Shown piece after piece: positions 13,785-25,056 of a DNA stretch of 64,000 nucleotides. The DNA comes from Aplysia californica. Its lineage: Eukaryota; Mollusca; Gastropoda; Aplysiida; Aplysiidae. The translations under genes were made by a program, and so were the position numbers. Location: positions 118,718 through 182,717 of the forward strand of contig NW_004797788.1 of assembly GCF_000002075.1 (NCBI RefSeq), read 5' to 3'. The notes under the pieces are model-generated. The model had not been told where the DNA came from. It saw only the letters and a program-made list of their open reading frames with translations, and did no database searches. Every line of letters starts with the position of its first letter. Positions within the stretch are counted from its first letter, which is position 1.

Positions 13785-16700
13785 GTTTGTGCAATGTATG
13801 ACTTCCCCCTGCCAACAATGTTTGGCCTATAACTGTGTCATTGTATGTCAGAATACTGCTCTTAGATTACTGGATGAAAAAGGTGGTCCGCAGAGCAGGG
13901 AACATTGGAACATTGACTATAACTATTGCTATGAAACTGGCTCTTCATCACTGGTTTGTGACTGTTCTTGCTCTTGACTCCTTTTTTCCAGTATGGAGGG
14001 TTCCATCGTGCGTCTGCCAGATGTGATCAGGCTGAAGAAAAAGTACAAGGCTTACATCTACCTGGACGAGGCTCACAGCATCGGGGCAATGGGTCCCCAT
14101 GGAAAGGGTGTGGTCGACTACTTTGGCCTTGATCCCCGTGATGTGGACATCATGATGGGAACATTCACCAAGAGTTTTGGAGCGGCCGGAGGATACATTG
14201 GTGGAACCAGGGTCAGTTGTCTTCTTCGCAGGAAATCAGAATGTTTCGACTGGACGGGGTTAAAAGGAATTGTCTCTGAGAGTATAACGAAGAAAATTCT
14301 GTGGTGTACTTGTACTGTGCTGGAGAGACGGTACGGCCAAAGAAATTTGTGTGGGCTTGGTGAATGCCTCCCTAAGCTCACCTAAAATAAGCAACCGGCC
14401 ATGCTGATAGACCTGTTTGGTTATTAACATGTGTTTCTGCAGTGATTTGCACTCGTGCAAGTTAGTCTGTTCTGTTCTTCTGGTAGGCCTACAGTTTGTC
14501 ACAGAGTGTTTAGTGTAGTCTCACCTGATGCGTTTCAGTGTCAGTTACTATTAAAGACGACCACGCCCCACTCCTTCCTTGCTGTCTTCATTTTGTGACA
14601 GCGTGCAGTGAATCATGTTGTAATGATTTCACCAGAAAATGTAGAATGTGGGTTTTGTTTCAGGGAATACTTAGAAATCAGTTGTATAAGATATTTTAAC
14701 TTCAATGATGTTTTTACAATCTCAGTAGGCCTATTATTTTGTTTAAGTGTCTTTAATTAGGAAGTTGTGCTTGCAAAAACAAACCAAACTTGGGAAGAGT
14801 GGGGCTTGCCTATTGTAAAAACTGCTCTCTTGAAAGGGAGTGAGTATTACCTTTACACCACTTCATGTGGACAAAGGGGCTTGAAATTTTCAGACGCATC
14901 ATATGCAATAGAATCAGGTGTAGTTATGATAGTTAAAAGTTAGATAAAAAGGTTAGCTTTGGGTTTGTTTGAACTCAAGGGAACAGAATCCAGTCGACTT
15001 TTGAGAGCTGAGGATTTTCCTTCTTTCTGCTATTGCATTCCATGTTTAGCCCAGTGTGAACCAAGTGTTTTACAAAGCCACACAAGAGGCCTGCCAACAG
15101 TTTTTGTGTGTGTAGTAGCTGGTCAAACTGATGGATTCATTGTTCCATGAAGTGTATGTTGCTCGTGTGCAATGCTCTCACACATGCTCTAAATGACCAT
15201 TACTGTGTCAATGTGCTTTCTCTCTACTGTAAAGACGCCGTACTGTTGATAAGTATAGCCTTTGTGGGTGGTTGGCGGGTGCTCTGGTGTAGTTTGCTCC
15301 TTCTTTCCTATCAACCATCTATCATCTGTATCTCCCCTCCTTCTTTTTTGTGTTTGTTACTCCTCTAATCTTAAGCACTTATATGAACTTATTGTGTTAC
15401 AAGTGCCGTAAAACACTTAGTAAAACTGAAACTAAAGTATAGCCTGTTAGCTCATGTGCTTTAATCCTGTAGTGTGAATTTATAGTACAATGTTTACCGA
15501 CAGTTGAAGTAACGTTTTCGTCTCTGTGCACAGCGTCTGATCAACCACCTGAGAGCCAACGCCCACAGCTGCATCTATTCGACTGCCATGTCACCGCCTG
15601 TTGTGCAGCAAATCATCAGCTCTATGAGTACCATCATGGGTAAAGATGGCACGCAGGAAGGTGAGTGCTTGCACTGCAGCAGTGGCTGTCCTTGGTTTCA
15701 CCTTCAGTAACCTGCTGTTTTATTCTTGGTGTAGTTGGTGGCCCTGAATCTCACCCTACGTTGTTAGTGGGTGGTCACAGATGCTGAGGGTGATCATTGA
15801 TTGTAAATTAATCTTCTGAAGCGAACAAGGAACACTCTCTCCCTCTTGCGTACCAACACAGATGAAAGCAAAGCATTAAAACACACACACACGCATGCAC
15901 GCACACACACACACACGCACACGCAGTGGATGGTTGGCAGGTGCCTTGGTGTGGTTTGCTTCTTCTTTCGCATCAAACGTCTATCGTCTTTATCTCCTGT
16001 CCTTCTTTTTTGTGTTTGTTACTCTCTTGTAAACAGCTCTAAATTTTCGGCACTTATACGACCTTATTGTGTAGCAATGCCAATGAAAATTTAAATTTTC
16101 ACTTTTGTCCCCTTTTTTTTTGGTACCTAAGAAAGAATTTTCAATTCTAAGAATTATGCTTCTTGAATTTTGAGAATCGGTTCATAAATAAAAAGTTATG
16201 GGGTTGTAAAGGTCGGCAAAATATGGATGACCCACATATAGGAAAATACTCCAAAAAAGTGGACCACGCAGAAGCAGATTCTGTAAGAAAATCGAAGATA
16301 TCTCGGTAACTAATCGGAGTGTTCGAGAGAAACTTGGCTACCCGATGTGTTTTTGAGTGTAGAAATCATTTCTGCTGTCAGATTTACTACCACCAATTTC
16401 GTAGTTATTTTGTTACAATTAAAATTGTGGTGTACATATTACGATTTTGCGAAAAAGGGGTGTCGGGATGAGTCCATTTTATTTATAGCATCGTATCACA
16501 ACATGGGATCTTTGAGAATATATGTCGGCAGCGTGACTAAATAATTGCAAAGCTTTTTATGATGACTTTAGACCATGCCAACCTTAAAAGATAAGTTAAT
16601 TCAATCTAGCATGCCGTACAATTAAAAATTATTTTTCCCCGTTGAAAAGCGAACACCCCGAGACAAGATAACCTTGCCTCGGAATACCCCCATCGCGATG

Positions 16701-19294
16701 TTACAGGGGAATAGAGAGAAAAACAACCGGATGCGCGCGCCCGCCATTGCCCTATTTCAAGTGACCAATGAACGGGCCCGAAATAGTCATGCGGGGATTT
16801 GTAGGTCACATACATTTGCCACGAGAGTGAGGGGAAAATGGCCGGTCTTCGTGCGAAGCCGCTTTGGATAGAGGGGTAGTCGTGCATTTATGATCGGGTC
16901 TAAACAACTACTTGACACAGAACGTTCAAATTTGAGCACACTGTAGAGGATAGATAGATCTATTACCATCTCGGCGTTGAAATTCAAACTCCTTATAGTT
17001 TTCGGTGTACACGATACGAAAGTGTTCCCGACACCAAAAGTATAGGTTAATTTATGTGTACAAACTTCAACGTCCACATATCATTAGTTTGCCCTATTTT
17101 CTGATTGGTTGCCGAGTTTCATTCGGATTGGTTCGGAAATAGAGCAGACCGAGGTTGACAAAGTTAGTCACCTACGCTTCGGCCGGGTCCGCAAAATCGC
17201 CCGTAAACGGGGACCAAATTTTCGCCTCGCGGGAAAGCCCGATTGGCATTGCTATATTGTGTTGCAAGTGCCATAAAACACTTACTAAAACTTTTTTAAA
17301 CACACACACTCACACAACACAGCTGTTAGTTTCGGTACTGAAGACATGTCTTCAAAATTTTCACACATAGCTATGGAGATTTGGTTTTTTTGTTGTTCCA
17401 GGCATGAAAAGGATCAGGCAGCTGGCATGGAATGCGCGTTACTTCCGGAAACGTCTGCATGAAAGGGGCTACATCCTATATGGCAACAAAGACTCCCCGG
17501 TGGTTCCTTTACTTCTCTATATGCCTTCTAAAGTCGCGTAAGTTTTCAGCATTGCCTCATCATTTTGATAGTTCTTTTACTTAATGTATGCCTTCTAAAG
17601 CCACATTGACCATCATACAGGGGTTAACCTTTTCTAAAAGCATTTTCAGCAAAAAGTGAATTTTTCATTATCATTGCTAAAAATTCTATTAAAATGTTTG
17701 CTGTACCATTTGCATAGCTTCAGCCAAATATAACAAGACACCACTTGCATGTCCTTACTGCAAGTGCCTTAAACTTTTTTTACCAAACAAAAACAGCTTC
17801 TGCCTTTTTGTCTTTGTCTTGCTTGTTTTCCTGACAATAATGGTGGGTTTTCTGGAACAGGCCTGCTTTTTATTCAACTCTAAACTTGAATTTATAGCAG
17901 AAGTTTTCCTATCTGTGAGCGGTCTAGTGTGTTTATAATTTCTGTATTTATATTTCAGTATGTTCAGCCGAGAGACCCTTCGTCGCGGCATGGCCACAGT
18001 TGTGGTAGGCTTTCCAGCTACGCCCCTCATTGAGACAAGAGCCAGATTCTGTTTGTCTGCAGCTCACACGAAGGAAATGCTGGACGAAGTGAGAAGCATG
18101 TTTATTTAGCACATCATCTACCGCGCGTGTGTGTGTGTGTGTGTGGGGGGGGGGGATTGGGGATTGGATACTTTACTACCTTAGAAAATGTCTATCTGAC
18201 ATTTCTGGCTGTTTTAAGTAACTAAGACCATGAGATCAGAAACCATATGTTCTATCTGCTCCGTCAAAATCGTAAGATTATTCAAAGATTATTCAGAGTC
18301 GTTGTCAAGGTATTCAAAGAATTGCATTTAAAAAAGCTTGACATGTTGTGAAACTCAAAATTTTAATGTCAAAATTCTCAAAACTAGGTAGTGAGCAGAT
18401 AGAACTGTGTAATTCTAGGGTAGCGACTTGTAAATAACTTACTGTCCCACCAGCACAAAGTGCAGATTCTCCCCACTAATGAAATGTCCTTCAAAAACTT
18501 CTGCTTTGAGATATGCATGTGTCGACATATACCTTGAATACCATCCTTATCCGTGTCCGCCTCTCTTATAAAAAACATTATTACTTTGATATACTGGGAA
18601 AGTGATTTCACTCTTTAGAAACCCATCATATAAGAATTGTAAACCGGGGAATTTGTAGCATACTCAATTGTTTTCAAGTGTAGAAACATGGTGTATAATG
18701 TGTTATTCCTTACAAGAGAGTAAACTTGCAGTTTGCAGTGAATTTTTGAACAAGTCGATTACTTGTTTCACAGGCCATACAGATCATTGATGATGTGGGA
18801 GATTTGCTTCGACTGAGGTATTCCAGCCTTCCAGCACCAGATTTTTCAGAGGATGATATTGAACTTATCCAGGTATATAGTGATAAGAAGAAAATGACTT
18901 CGCATCTGTTTACATTCCATGAAATGTACTTAAACTAGCAAGAAACATTACAGAAATCAGATATGGTACATTGGCATGAGACAAACTCTTTGCCCTGTTC
19001 ATATATTTTTTAAAAACATGTTTGCTGCAAAAATAGTCCGATGGTTATTGTGTGGCTTATATACTGAAGTAGTTTATAGAAGAAGATGAGAATTCGTATT
19101 TGGTCCCCAAACTGGACTTTGTTTTGTTTGGTTGGCAAGGTATGATACATCAGTTCTTAATGTGGGTTTCTCCCACCTTGTTTGTAATGTGGCCATAAGT
19201 ATGCGTGTGTATATATTTATGTATCATGCGACATGTTGCAAACTGTCTTTCATTTTAATCAATTGAAAATCTTTATTTTTTTCCCTTCCAGTAA
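1289..19294 (+). CDS. SPTLC2: Serine palmitoyltransferase long-chain base subunit 2, C-terminal 446 residues (11 exons in window)
   Basis: Catalytic subunit of serine palmitoyltransferase, the PLP enzyme that condenses L-serine with palmitoyl-CoA to 3-ketosphinganine, the first step of sphingolipid synthesis, at the ER with SPTLC1. The exons 1289-1443, 9675-9820, 12142-12266, 12941-13034, 13559-13664, 13992-14211, 15534-15660, 17402-17537, 17959-18088, 18774-18872 and 19292-19294 join in frame with GT-AG borders. The translation follows human SPTLC2 closely: [74 protein letters not shown] (PLP lysine, residue 269 of the window part, codon 14170-14172), [13 protein letters not shown] and [19 protein letters not shown]. 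All catalytic landmarks are intact. About 110-120 N-terminal residues, including the membrane segment, are not in the window. SPTLC3 is a vertebrate paralogue of the same family, so SPTLC2-like is the safe call. Confidence 0.97.
4449..4606 (+). repeat. Interspersed ~165-bp repeat (family R), copy 1
   Basis: SINE-sized repeat seen about a dozen times in this window. In sense orientation it runs from TGGTGTGGTTTGCTTC through a long pyrimidine-rich tract, TGTGTTTGTTACTC and CCTTATTGTGTTGC to CTTACTAAAA. I see no tRNA-like promoter boxes and no long ORF. Its own type is unknown. Confidence 0.85.
4731..4786 (+). repeat. 28-bp tandem duplication
   Basis: Two adjacent 28-bp units (4731-4758, 4759-4786) differ at one position. 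Each carries TTGTTACAATATCTAACAAT. Confidence 0.85.
8282..8304 (+). repeat. Poly-C run
   Basis: Twenty-three consecutive C. Unstable in sequencing, so the length may be approximate. Confidence 0.9.
9675..9820 (+). CDS. SPTLC2: SPTLC2 exon
   Basis: Acceptor ttttaacag, donor gtaagt. Encodes [19 protein letters not shown] and [11 protein letters not shown], the conserved substrate-entry region of the alpha-oxoamine synthase fold. The codon split with the previous exon restores Q before LTGKK. Confidence 0.95.
10512..10600 (-). repeat. tRNA-derived SINE head or tRNA pseudogene (Leu/Ser-like)
   Basis: On the - strand, GATGGCCGAGTG (box A form, type II tRNA) is followed about 60 nt later by GGTTTGAATCCC (box B). 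A run of about 11-12 T on the - strand follows, like a pol III terminator. The acceptor-stem halves do not pair well, so this is not a working tRNA gene. Confidence 0.5.
10682..10812. repeat. CTAGAT palindromic hexamer cluster
   Basis: Two clusters of overlapping AGATCT/CTAGAT/CCTAGG units (10682-10722 and 10795-10812). The same hexamer chain is prominent in the foldback element at 45159-48183. Confidence 0.7.
11846..11985 (+). repeat. Family R, copy 2 (diverged)
   Basis: Retains TTTGGTTTACTTTGCTCC, the pyrimidine tract, ATTGTGTTGCAAGTGC and ACTCTTACTGAAA. It has lost the TGTTTGTTACTC block. Confidence 0.75.
12142..12266 (+). CDS. SPTLC2: SPTLC2 exon
   Basis: Acceptor ctgtctgtcag, donor gtgagc. 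Encodes [20 protein letters not shown] and [15 protein letters not shown], aligned with human [20 protein letters not shown]. Ends in phase 0. Confidence 0.95.
12267..12940 (+). other. SPTLC2 intron
   Basis: Ordinary intron. The only feature noted is a T-run followed by a G-run at about 12880-12900. Confidence 0.85.
12941..13034 (+). CDS. SPTLC2: SPTLC2 exon
   Basis: Acceptor tccttctcag, donor gtgagg. Encodes [20 protein letters not shown] through FKHN. The SDELNHAS motif includes the histidine that packs near PLP in this enzyme family. Confidence 0.95.
13035..13558 (+). other. SPTLC2 intron
   Basis: Nothing recognised. Open frames here show no conserved protein sequence. Confidence 0.85.
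13559..13664 (+). CDS. SPTLC2: SPTLC2 exon
   Basis: Acceptor tccttcttgtag, donor gtagga. Encodes [19 protein letters not shown] and [14 protein letters not shown], matching human QSLEKLLKDAIVYGQPRT and ILILVEGIY. The last serine codon is split with the next exon. Confidence 0.95.
13665..13991 (+). other. SPTLC2 intron with (TTG)10
   Basis: Short intron; 13754-13783 is ten TTG units. Nothing else seen. Confidence 0.85.
13992..14211 (+). CDS. SPTLC2: SPTLC2 exon with PLP-binding lysine
   Basis: Acceptor ctttttttccag, donor gtcagt. Encodes [31 protein letters not shown] (aspartate that contacts the PLP ring) and [16 protein letters not shown] (lysine forming the Schiff base, codon 14170-14172). 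The open frame runs on past the donor into the intron, but the junction GGTR-RLINHL with the next exon agrees with human GGKKELIDYL. Confidence 0.96.
14551..14817. mobile_element. Possible small MITE
   Basis: ACGCCCCACTCCTTCC near the left edge is mirrored by GGGAAGAGTGGGGCTTG near the right edge. The ends and any TSD are not clear, so this is tentative. Confidence 0.3.
15262..15428 (+). repeat. Family R, copy 3
   Basis: Good copy from TTGGCGGGTGCTCTGGTGTA to ACACTTAGTAAAA, with a small deletion in the CTCTTGTAACACC block. Confidence 0.85.
15534..15660 (+). CDS. SPTLC2: SPTLC2 exon
   Basis: Acceptor tctctgtgcacag, donor gtgagt. Encodes [20 protein letters not shown] and [19 protein letters not shown], matching human HSHSAVYATSLSPPVVEQI. 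Confidence 0.95.
15929..17295 (+). repeat. Family R, copy 4, split by a transposon
   Basis: The left part (15929-16071) and right part (17255-17295) together make a standard copy. It is broken in CCTTATTGTG|TTGC by the element at 16072-17254, with TATTGTG present on both sides. Confidence 0.88.
16072..17254. mobile_element. Non-autonomous DNA transposon, 1183 bp, TIR TAGCAATGCCAAT
   Basis: The ends are 13-bp perfect inverted repeats (TAGCAATGCCAAT at 16072, its complement ending 17254), flanked by a 7-bp direct repeat TATTGTG (16065-16071, 17255-17261). The host repeat gives the empty site independently. There is no transposase-like ORF. The family is not assigned; TSD length 7-8 could fit hAT-like or P-like. 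Confidence 0.88.
17402..17537 (+). CDS. SPTLC2: SPTLC2 exon
   Basis: Acceptor tttgttgttccag, donor gtaagt. Encodes [19 protein letters not shown] and [19 protein letters not shown]. Human has [21 protein letters not shown] in this place. Confidence 0.95.
17538..17958 (+). other. SPTLC2 intron
   Basis: Nothing recognised beyond normal splice signals. Confidence 0.85.
17959..18088 (+). CDS. SPTLC2: SPTLC2 exon
   Basis: Acceptor tatatttcag, donor gtgaga. Encodes [31 protein letters not shown] and [12 protein letters not shown], one of the most conserved parts of the family. Confidence 0.95.
18089..18773 (+). other. SPTLC2 intron with (GT)n(G)n
   Basis: A GT tract at 18127-18144 is followed by a G-run to 18155, close to the donor. 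Nothing else seen. Confidence 0.85.
18774..18872 (+). CDS. SPTLC2: SPTLC2 last amino-acid-coding exon
   Basis: Acceptor acttgtttcacag, donor gtatat. Encodes [19 protein letters not shown] and [14 protein letters not shown]. Human ends with a longer acidic tail in this position. If the following intron is retained, the frame stays open for 21 more codons to a TAG at 18936-18938. Confidence 0.9.
18873..19291 (+). other. SPTLC2 last intron, between final codon and stop
   Basis: Donor gtatat, acceptor cccttccag directly before TAA. If retained, it adds 21 codons and a TAG at 18936-18938. Confidence 0.65.
19292..19294 (+). CDS. SPTLC2: SPTLC2 stop codon, first bases of the terminal exon
   Basis: A strong acceptor (tttttttcccttccag) is followed immediately by TAA, so the terminal exon would carry only the stop codon and the 3' UTR. 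This is the most economical reading; intron retention is the alternative. Confidence 0.65.
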   Translation, partial: 

Positions 19295-22200
19295 CATCTA
19301 CCTGTGCACAGACTTAAATTATTGTCGACTACAACAGCTGTTTCGGACAAGAACATCTCAATTGATTGATCATGACTGACAACTAAAGACCTGTGATATC
19401 CAGTCAGTGCTCGCTAATTGTGATATTTATTAGCTGTAAGGACAGGTTCTCTAGTATGTAGAAGTATGACGAAATACTACCAAAAAGTTTTGCTTTTCAA
19501 GTTCAGCTAAGAAGTTTCTGTTTGAGCCACCAGCCTGAGAGTCCAGTAGATTTATGTGATTAACTTTCATTTTGCTTGTATTGCTTTACCTGCCTTATGT
19601 CATGCCTAATGATTGTATTTGTTGGCAGATGTCAAGTCTTTGGTTCTCTTTACTTGTTAATGCTTCCTTTTTAGCAAAAAAACGTATATAGATTATATAA
19701 AGTCATATAAAGTAAAATGAGTCTGTCCTTTGCCTCGCAGAGCAGGTGCTCTCAAATATTTTTTGATCGCCCATGAGATTCTATAATTAATACTGTTTTA
19801 CTTTCTGAGGAGGAACATCTCAAAGACTGTAAGACGGATCTTACTTGAATTTTTTTTCCAGCTGAATTCACATCTTCATGGAGTTTGCCATATGTCTATA
19901 CCGGTATTATGGTTTTGCTGTATGATTATGCACAGATGAGTTCTTTTAACTGCTTTCCTGATTTCTAGAGATGTTTGTAGTATACAGTAAAACCCTGATA
20001 AAACGAACTTCACGAGACCTGAGAATTTGTTTGTGTTTAGCAAAGTGCGAATGAAAAGAACCTGTAAAATGGGAAGGCTGTTCCTTTCTGTACATTGCAA
20101 CCAAAACTGACAAGATCACATGCTGGGCTGTGTGGAACCTATTTTTTTGTCATTAATAGCACATGCAGAGCTGCTAACTTTTGGAGATTGAGAAAGGGGC
20201 GTCCATATTTTCAACCTTAGATGGATGCCTTGACTGCACAGAATGAGATTCAAGGGAAGTTGTAGCTATTTCCTTGATGGTTTTCATGCTAATACTCAGT
20301 TCAAGTTGAAGATCAAATTTTTTTTCTTCTTTTTAATGTAATTAATAAATAATAGTTCCTGGTAGCACATTATCAAGATATCTGAAAACTGAAAAATTGG
20401 ATGTTTCCATTAATTCTTTGATTCCAGGATGCCACTTCAGCAGCATATTTGGCTCCGCGTTTTAGTGGATCTCCACCTAAGTGGCATTTTTGGGGGGCAC
20501 TTATTTCATCAACCCCAAGATCTACCCCTACTCCTGTGCTACATTTACTAGCTATTTTCACCTGCACTGTGAGTCTCTGTCTAATTACGTAGAGTTTGAG
20601 TTCACACTCAAACATATCCGTCGATATTTGACTGAATTATACCCATTTTAAGGTAACACCCTGGGCTGCCTCTAATGAGGTGTGTGACATTTTTGGAATT
20701 AGGGATGGTTGACAGTTACACATAGTGTCTCATCTCAAGGTTTTTTTTCCCACGCATTTCCTGTAAACAGCAGGTGGTGAGAGAGTAGTGTTAATCAGCT
20801 GGAATTTCTTATTGTTTTAAGAGAAGTTGCAATGCATAGAATAAAGAAGGGGAAAGAACGGGGTTATAAAATTTACACATTTTTCGCATTAACAGGAATT
20901 TGGTGTCAAACAGGTTCGTGTTAAACAAAATCTACTGTATATTAAAGGCATGCTCTGAGTCTAGATTTGGTTTGATAAATTGGAATCGGTGTGTTTACAT
21001 ACTACTAATTCTTATGGAGTTGGGTTTTTAAAAACAAATTGACCCGTTCCAAAGCAAAGATAGCTTGCTACAAAGTAGGTCCTGGCTGCTATTGGCTTAA
21101 AGTGAAACTTGTACTTATCTGATGTGGATGGTGGAATCTGGAATATTTGGTACACTTGCCCTTTTTCCAAAGGCGTCGGTGGAATGAAGCTAAGAGAAGT
21201 GGGATTTTTACCAGGTTGTTTTGTGGTTAAAGACTTAAGAAACATCTGTTAGATTTCAACTCAGTCGGACTTTGTAGTAAGTGACATTTGCGAGGAATGA
21301 GATATTTATTGTAGTGGTGATCAGCCTCTTAAAAAACATTTATCATTGAAATGCAGCTTGTCAGTTTTATGTATGCACCTCGGGAATGTATTGATAATCG
21401 CTATGGAAGGTATGGACAAAAGTATACCTTAATTGTGCTAGAAATGAAAATGTACATTTTAACTTTTATTTGTATTGTTTATATTCTATTGTGCTTCAGT
21501 CTTCATGAGAACCCCTTTCATTTCCATTGTATAAGTTTTTTTGTTTTTTAGAAATATATCTATACTTGTTTGTTAAGGGTCATAGTTGTCTATCAAACTA
21601 TGAAAGGTTTGCGGGTCATTATCTTTCTCCCCTCTGAAGTGCCAGTGTCACGTTCAATTGGCATGTCGTTCCCCCTCGCTCACCTTGACATACAAGAACA
21701 TTTTGTTCTAGTTCTTTATAGCTTCCTTCTTATTTCTATTAGGAGGATGATCTGTTTATATATTTTACAGCATATCAGGAAGAATCAAAAGGCTGTCCTG
21801 TTGTGGAGAAAAAAAATTCCCTCAAAACAGGAAAAGCCTTGCTGTATTGCTCATTTACTGCCCCCTCATCTTGGCTAGCTTTGAAATCCCCACTCTTTTT
21901 ATCGTTTTCCTTAGACAAACTTTGAATGGAAGTGATTTGTTTTCACCTCCGAGTCCCTATCACACACACACACTTATGGGTCAAGAAACATCATGTTGAC
22001 AAGTTTAAAATGAACAAAGCAGTCGTGTTAATGTTGTTGTGAAATATTTCATTCAATGTCCTTTGTCCTTCAGCTTGTTTGTGGTGAAATGAGAGCTCAA
22101 TATTCAAGGCACGGGGACACTGTTAGTGTCAAATACAAGATGCTTTATTGCTTGTTTGCTCAGATTGGTTTCTTGATTTCTTTATTAAAATTGTGAAGTT

Positions 22201-22660
22201 AATGGAATTCCAATCTGTGTTATCATTTTGAGCACATGATCACTTGTTAAATTCTGGAGTGTTACGATTTCCATTTTTGAATGCTTTTCTTTTTTAATCT
22301 TGGGAGGGGTGGAGAATTACTTTGGATGGATGTTTACTTATTTCATGGAGAGGAAAAATGTTCAAGGAAAGATTATTATTCACTTTAATCTTTCTCCTAT
22401 ATTTTAGACATTGGTTTGTGAGATATAATCGATGTTGAATAAAGAAAAAAAATGCAGCTCACACTGGTACCCTGTTTTTGCTTGTTTAGGCACTAAAGTT
22501 CCATTACAACAATGTCGGAATAAGAATAGAAAGCAGCCAAGAAGCCCCTGGGAAATGAGGTTTTTCAAAGAATAAGTCGCTTTGTCGTTTGGATAGCTTC
22601 TTTGAAGACGAGCAGCTGTGTTACTCTCTTTTAGATCTTGGTGCACTTAAGAATAAATGA
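19295..22660 (+). other. SPTLC2 3' UTR and downstream flank
   Basis: T-rich, no coding sequence. AATAAA occurs at 22438-22443 and 22652-22657, and also near 20344 and 20840 inside a transposon. Which site is used cannot be told from sequence. It contains the pogo-like element 19985-20937. Confidence 0.5.
19985..20937. mobile_element. Pogo/Tigger-like non-autonomous element, 953 bp
   Basis: The ends CAGTAAAACCCTGATAAAAC and, on the other strand, CAGTAGATTTTGTTTAACAC share CAGTA and ACGAAC, and the element is flanked by TA on both sides. This is the end structure of pogo/Tigger elements of the Tc1/mariner superfamily. No intact transposase is visible. Confidence 0.65.
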
Positions 22661-25056
22661 ATATGTTTATTATTGAATGTTGTCTTGAATCAGAAATGTA
22701 AAATAACTTATTGGACTACTGGTATGAGATATTTATTCTTGAATGGATTTATGCTGAATTATTAAAATGATATGCTTTGTGTTCCATTTTTCACTCCTGC
22801 CTGTCCTTTGCCAATCCTTTTTTTTTCCCAGCCTTTTTTTGTGTGTTTATCTTTATTCTATTGATTTCAGATAAGTAATTGTATTGCTTTCTTCAGCAGA
22901 ATTTAGGCGCATTATCTTCTATTAATTTCATAGTTGAAGGAGAAACTGTTTGGGAAAGACCTAGGCTTTGTTCTGGCCGCTGTTAGCCTGCAGGTAGAGG
23001 CTATGTCTTGTGTGTTTGCTTCTGTGGAATGATTCTTGACTGTCACACTCAGGGTCAGAGAACACTGACCTTCATGTACAAGGTCAGAGGTTGTTGACCT
23101 TGACACACATGTCAGAGGACATGACTTGCACAAGAGCACTTGTTTGTCTTTTGTGGATTTTTTTTTTTTGGGGGGGGGGGGGGGGGGTTTGGTTCCACTT
23201 TTTTTTGCTTTTTATGATGGAAGAGTTGTATGGGTTTTTTTGGGGGTGGGTGGGGGTGGTTTGTGTGCTTGTTTTAGCGAGTGTACATTTGTTCTGGTGG
23301 GGGAGAGTTTCTAACATAATTTGTTTTATTTTCATTTCCTTAAGAATTCTTTGATTTAGAAATAATATACTAATCTTTTTTCCCTAACTTGAAGTCTTGT
23401 GGGTCTCAGTTCTGTGTTCACTCTTCCATCAACACACCCACCCTTTGAGAAATGCCAATTGGTGCCTTTTTGTGTAATTTGTTAAATTTTGTTCTTGTCT
23501 ATTGATGCCGAAAGTCTGTGGAGGTATTAATAGTGGCTAGTTGACATTGTATGGTCTTTTCTGCATGATGCATCTTTGAGGCTTGACTTGCCTTTGCTGA
23601 TACACAGTTTCTCCTTCTGTTAGTACGTACCAAAAAACATATATCTAACAGTTTTCTGCTTACATATTGTATCTTATAGTATGTGCCACATTCTTAAGAT
23701 ATTGTGGTTTTGCTCATGAGGAAATTTTGTTTTACCTTTTTTTTCCCTCTATAACAAATATAAGCTTGAGTGGTTGAGAAACTGGATATATTTTATGCCA
23801 TTTCCTCCACAATTCTCAACAATTGCTTAAATTTTAAAGTAACTTTAACAAGTGAAGAGTAATGATAGCAATATCTCAGTCTCCAGACTTTTGAAAATGA
23901 TCCCATCATATTTTATTCCTCACTCACCCAAGTTGTGCATCCTCCTTCTCCTTTCCATTCCTTTGTAAAGCTGATTTTTATTTTAATAATTATTGCTTCA
24001 AACTGAAGTACAAAATTAAGTGAAGAAACCTGCTTGGTAGACTAAAAGATTGAGTTTAATCTGTTTTGGTATGCTGTGAAACACAAAACAAGAGATGTTC
24101 AAATTGAAATCACTTACACCGGTTACGTTTACTTGCTTCTATAATCTAATTTTTATTAACAGTAACTTGTGATATAGTTTGACAGCTGTTTTTATAATCT
24201 GACTTGCCAGTAATACTATTACTAATAGCTCACTTTTATTTTTTTATATTAAGTTTTTAAATATTTTTGGTAAGCACTTATGTCGCTTGTTAGGTTTTGA
24301 ACAGATTGACAATTTGTCAAGCAATATTGTATGTGATACGGTATTCATTTCCTTCAGCAGATAAGTTTCGTTTCTTATCCAGATTTTGTTCTTTCTTCCT
24401 TCAAACATAATAAAGGCAACTTTATAGGCATTGATTTAGAGGTTTGTCTCTTTGTATTGGCTATCATTGCATTGTTTATATAATAAACCAATCAATACTG
24501 ATTGAAGTGGCTTTCAGTCCCTTGTGTGTCCTAATTTTATTCCTATATTTATCCCTTTCTTTGGGTCAAAATCTGAAAAAGGTTTTTACAGCCACCAGGT
24601 CGGCTTCCCAAACAGCTACAAAAAATTTGATTATTTTGTGAATAGAAAATCAAACTAAAAGGATTAAGATTATGTTCTGTGAGCTTAGCTTATGACTGAG
24701 TAAATTGTCATTAGTCTTGCCAGTTTTACGGGGGAGGGGTTCTCCATAAAATGTAGGCTATGGTATAAAGGATGAGTTTCGAGTAGTTTTGTATTTGGTC
24801 TTGGAGGTTGAAAAGGCCCAAAAAGTGTTGACCATGGACAAACTGATCAGTTACCTCACCTGCTCTTCTTCATTTGTTGGAAGGAATACACAAACTGGGA
24901 GGTCCTTCTCCTTTTCTCTCCCCCAGTTGTTTAGGTCTGTCTTTTTCTTTCCCTGCTCTTAGATTTTAGTCATTATTACTGTATCCTTGAGCTTCTATTC
25001 TATCTAATTAAACAAGCAAGTTCTTATATGCAGTATAGATATAAACATTTCATTTA

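Larger units (their letters stand above)
14212..15533 (+). other. SPTLC2 intron, 1.3 kb
   Basis: Contains family R copy 3 (15262-15428) and a possible small MITE (14551-14817). No coding sequence recognised. Confidence 0.8.
15661..17401 (+). other. SPTLC2 intron, 1.7 kb
   Basis: Made almost entirely of repeats: a (CA)n tract (15880-15925), family R copy 4 (15929-16071 and 17255-17295) and the element that splits it (16072-17254). Confidence 0.85.

Noticed and set aside
14212-14385. Extension of the SPTLC2 PLP-lysine exon past its donor
   Set aside because: The extra residues do not resemble SPTLC2, whereas splicing at 14211 to 15534 restores the family sequence.
15794-16094. Open frames over the (CA)n tract
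   Set aside because: Low-complexity Thr-His or Cys-Val peptides from a dinucleotide repeat.
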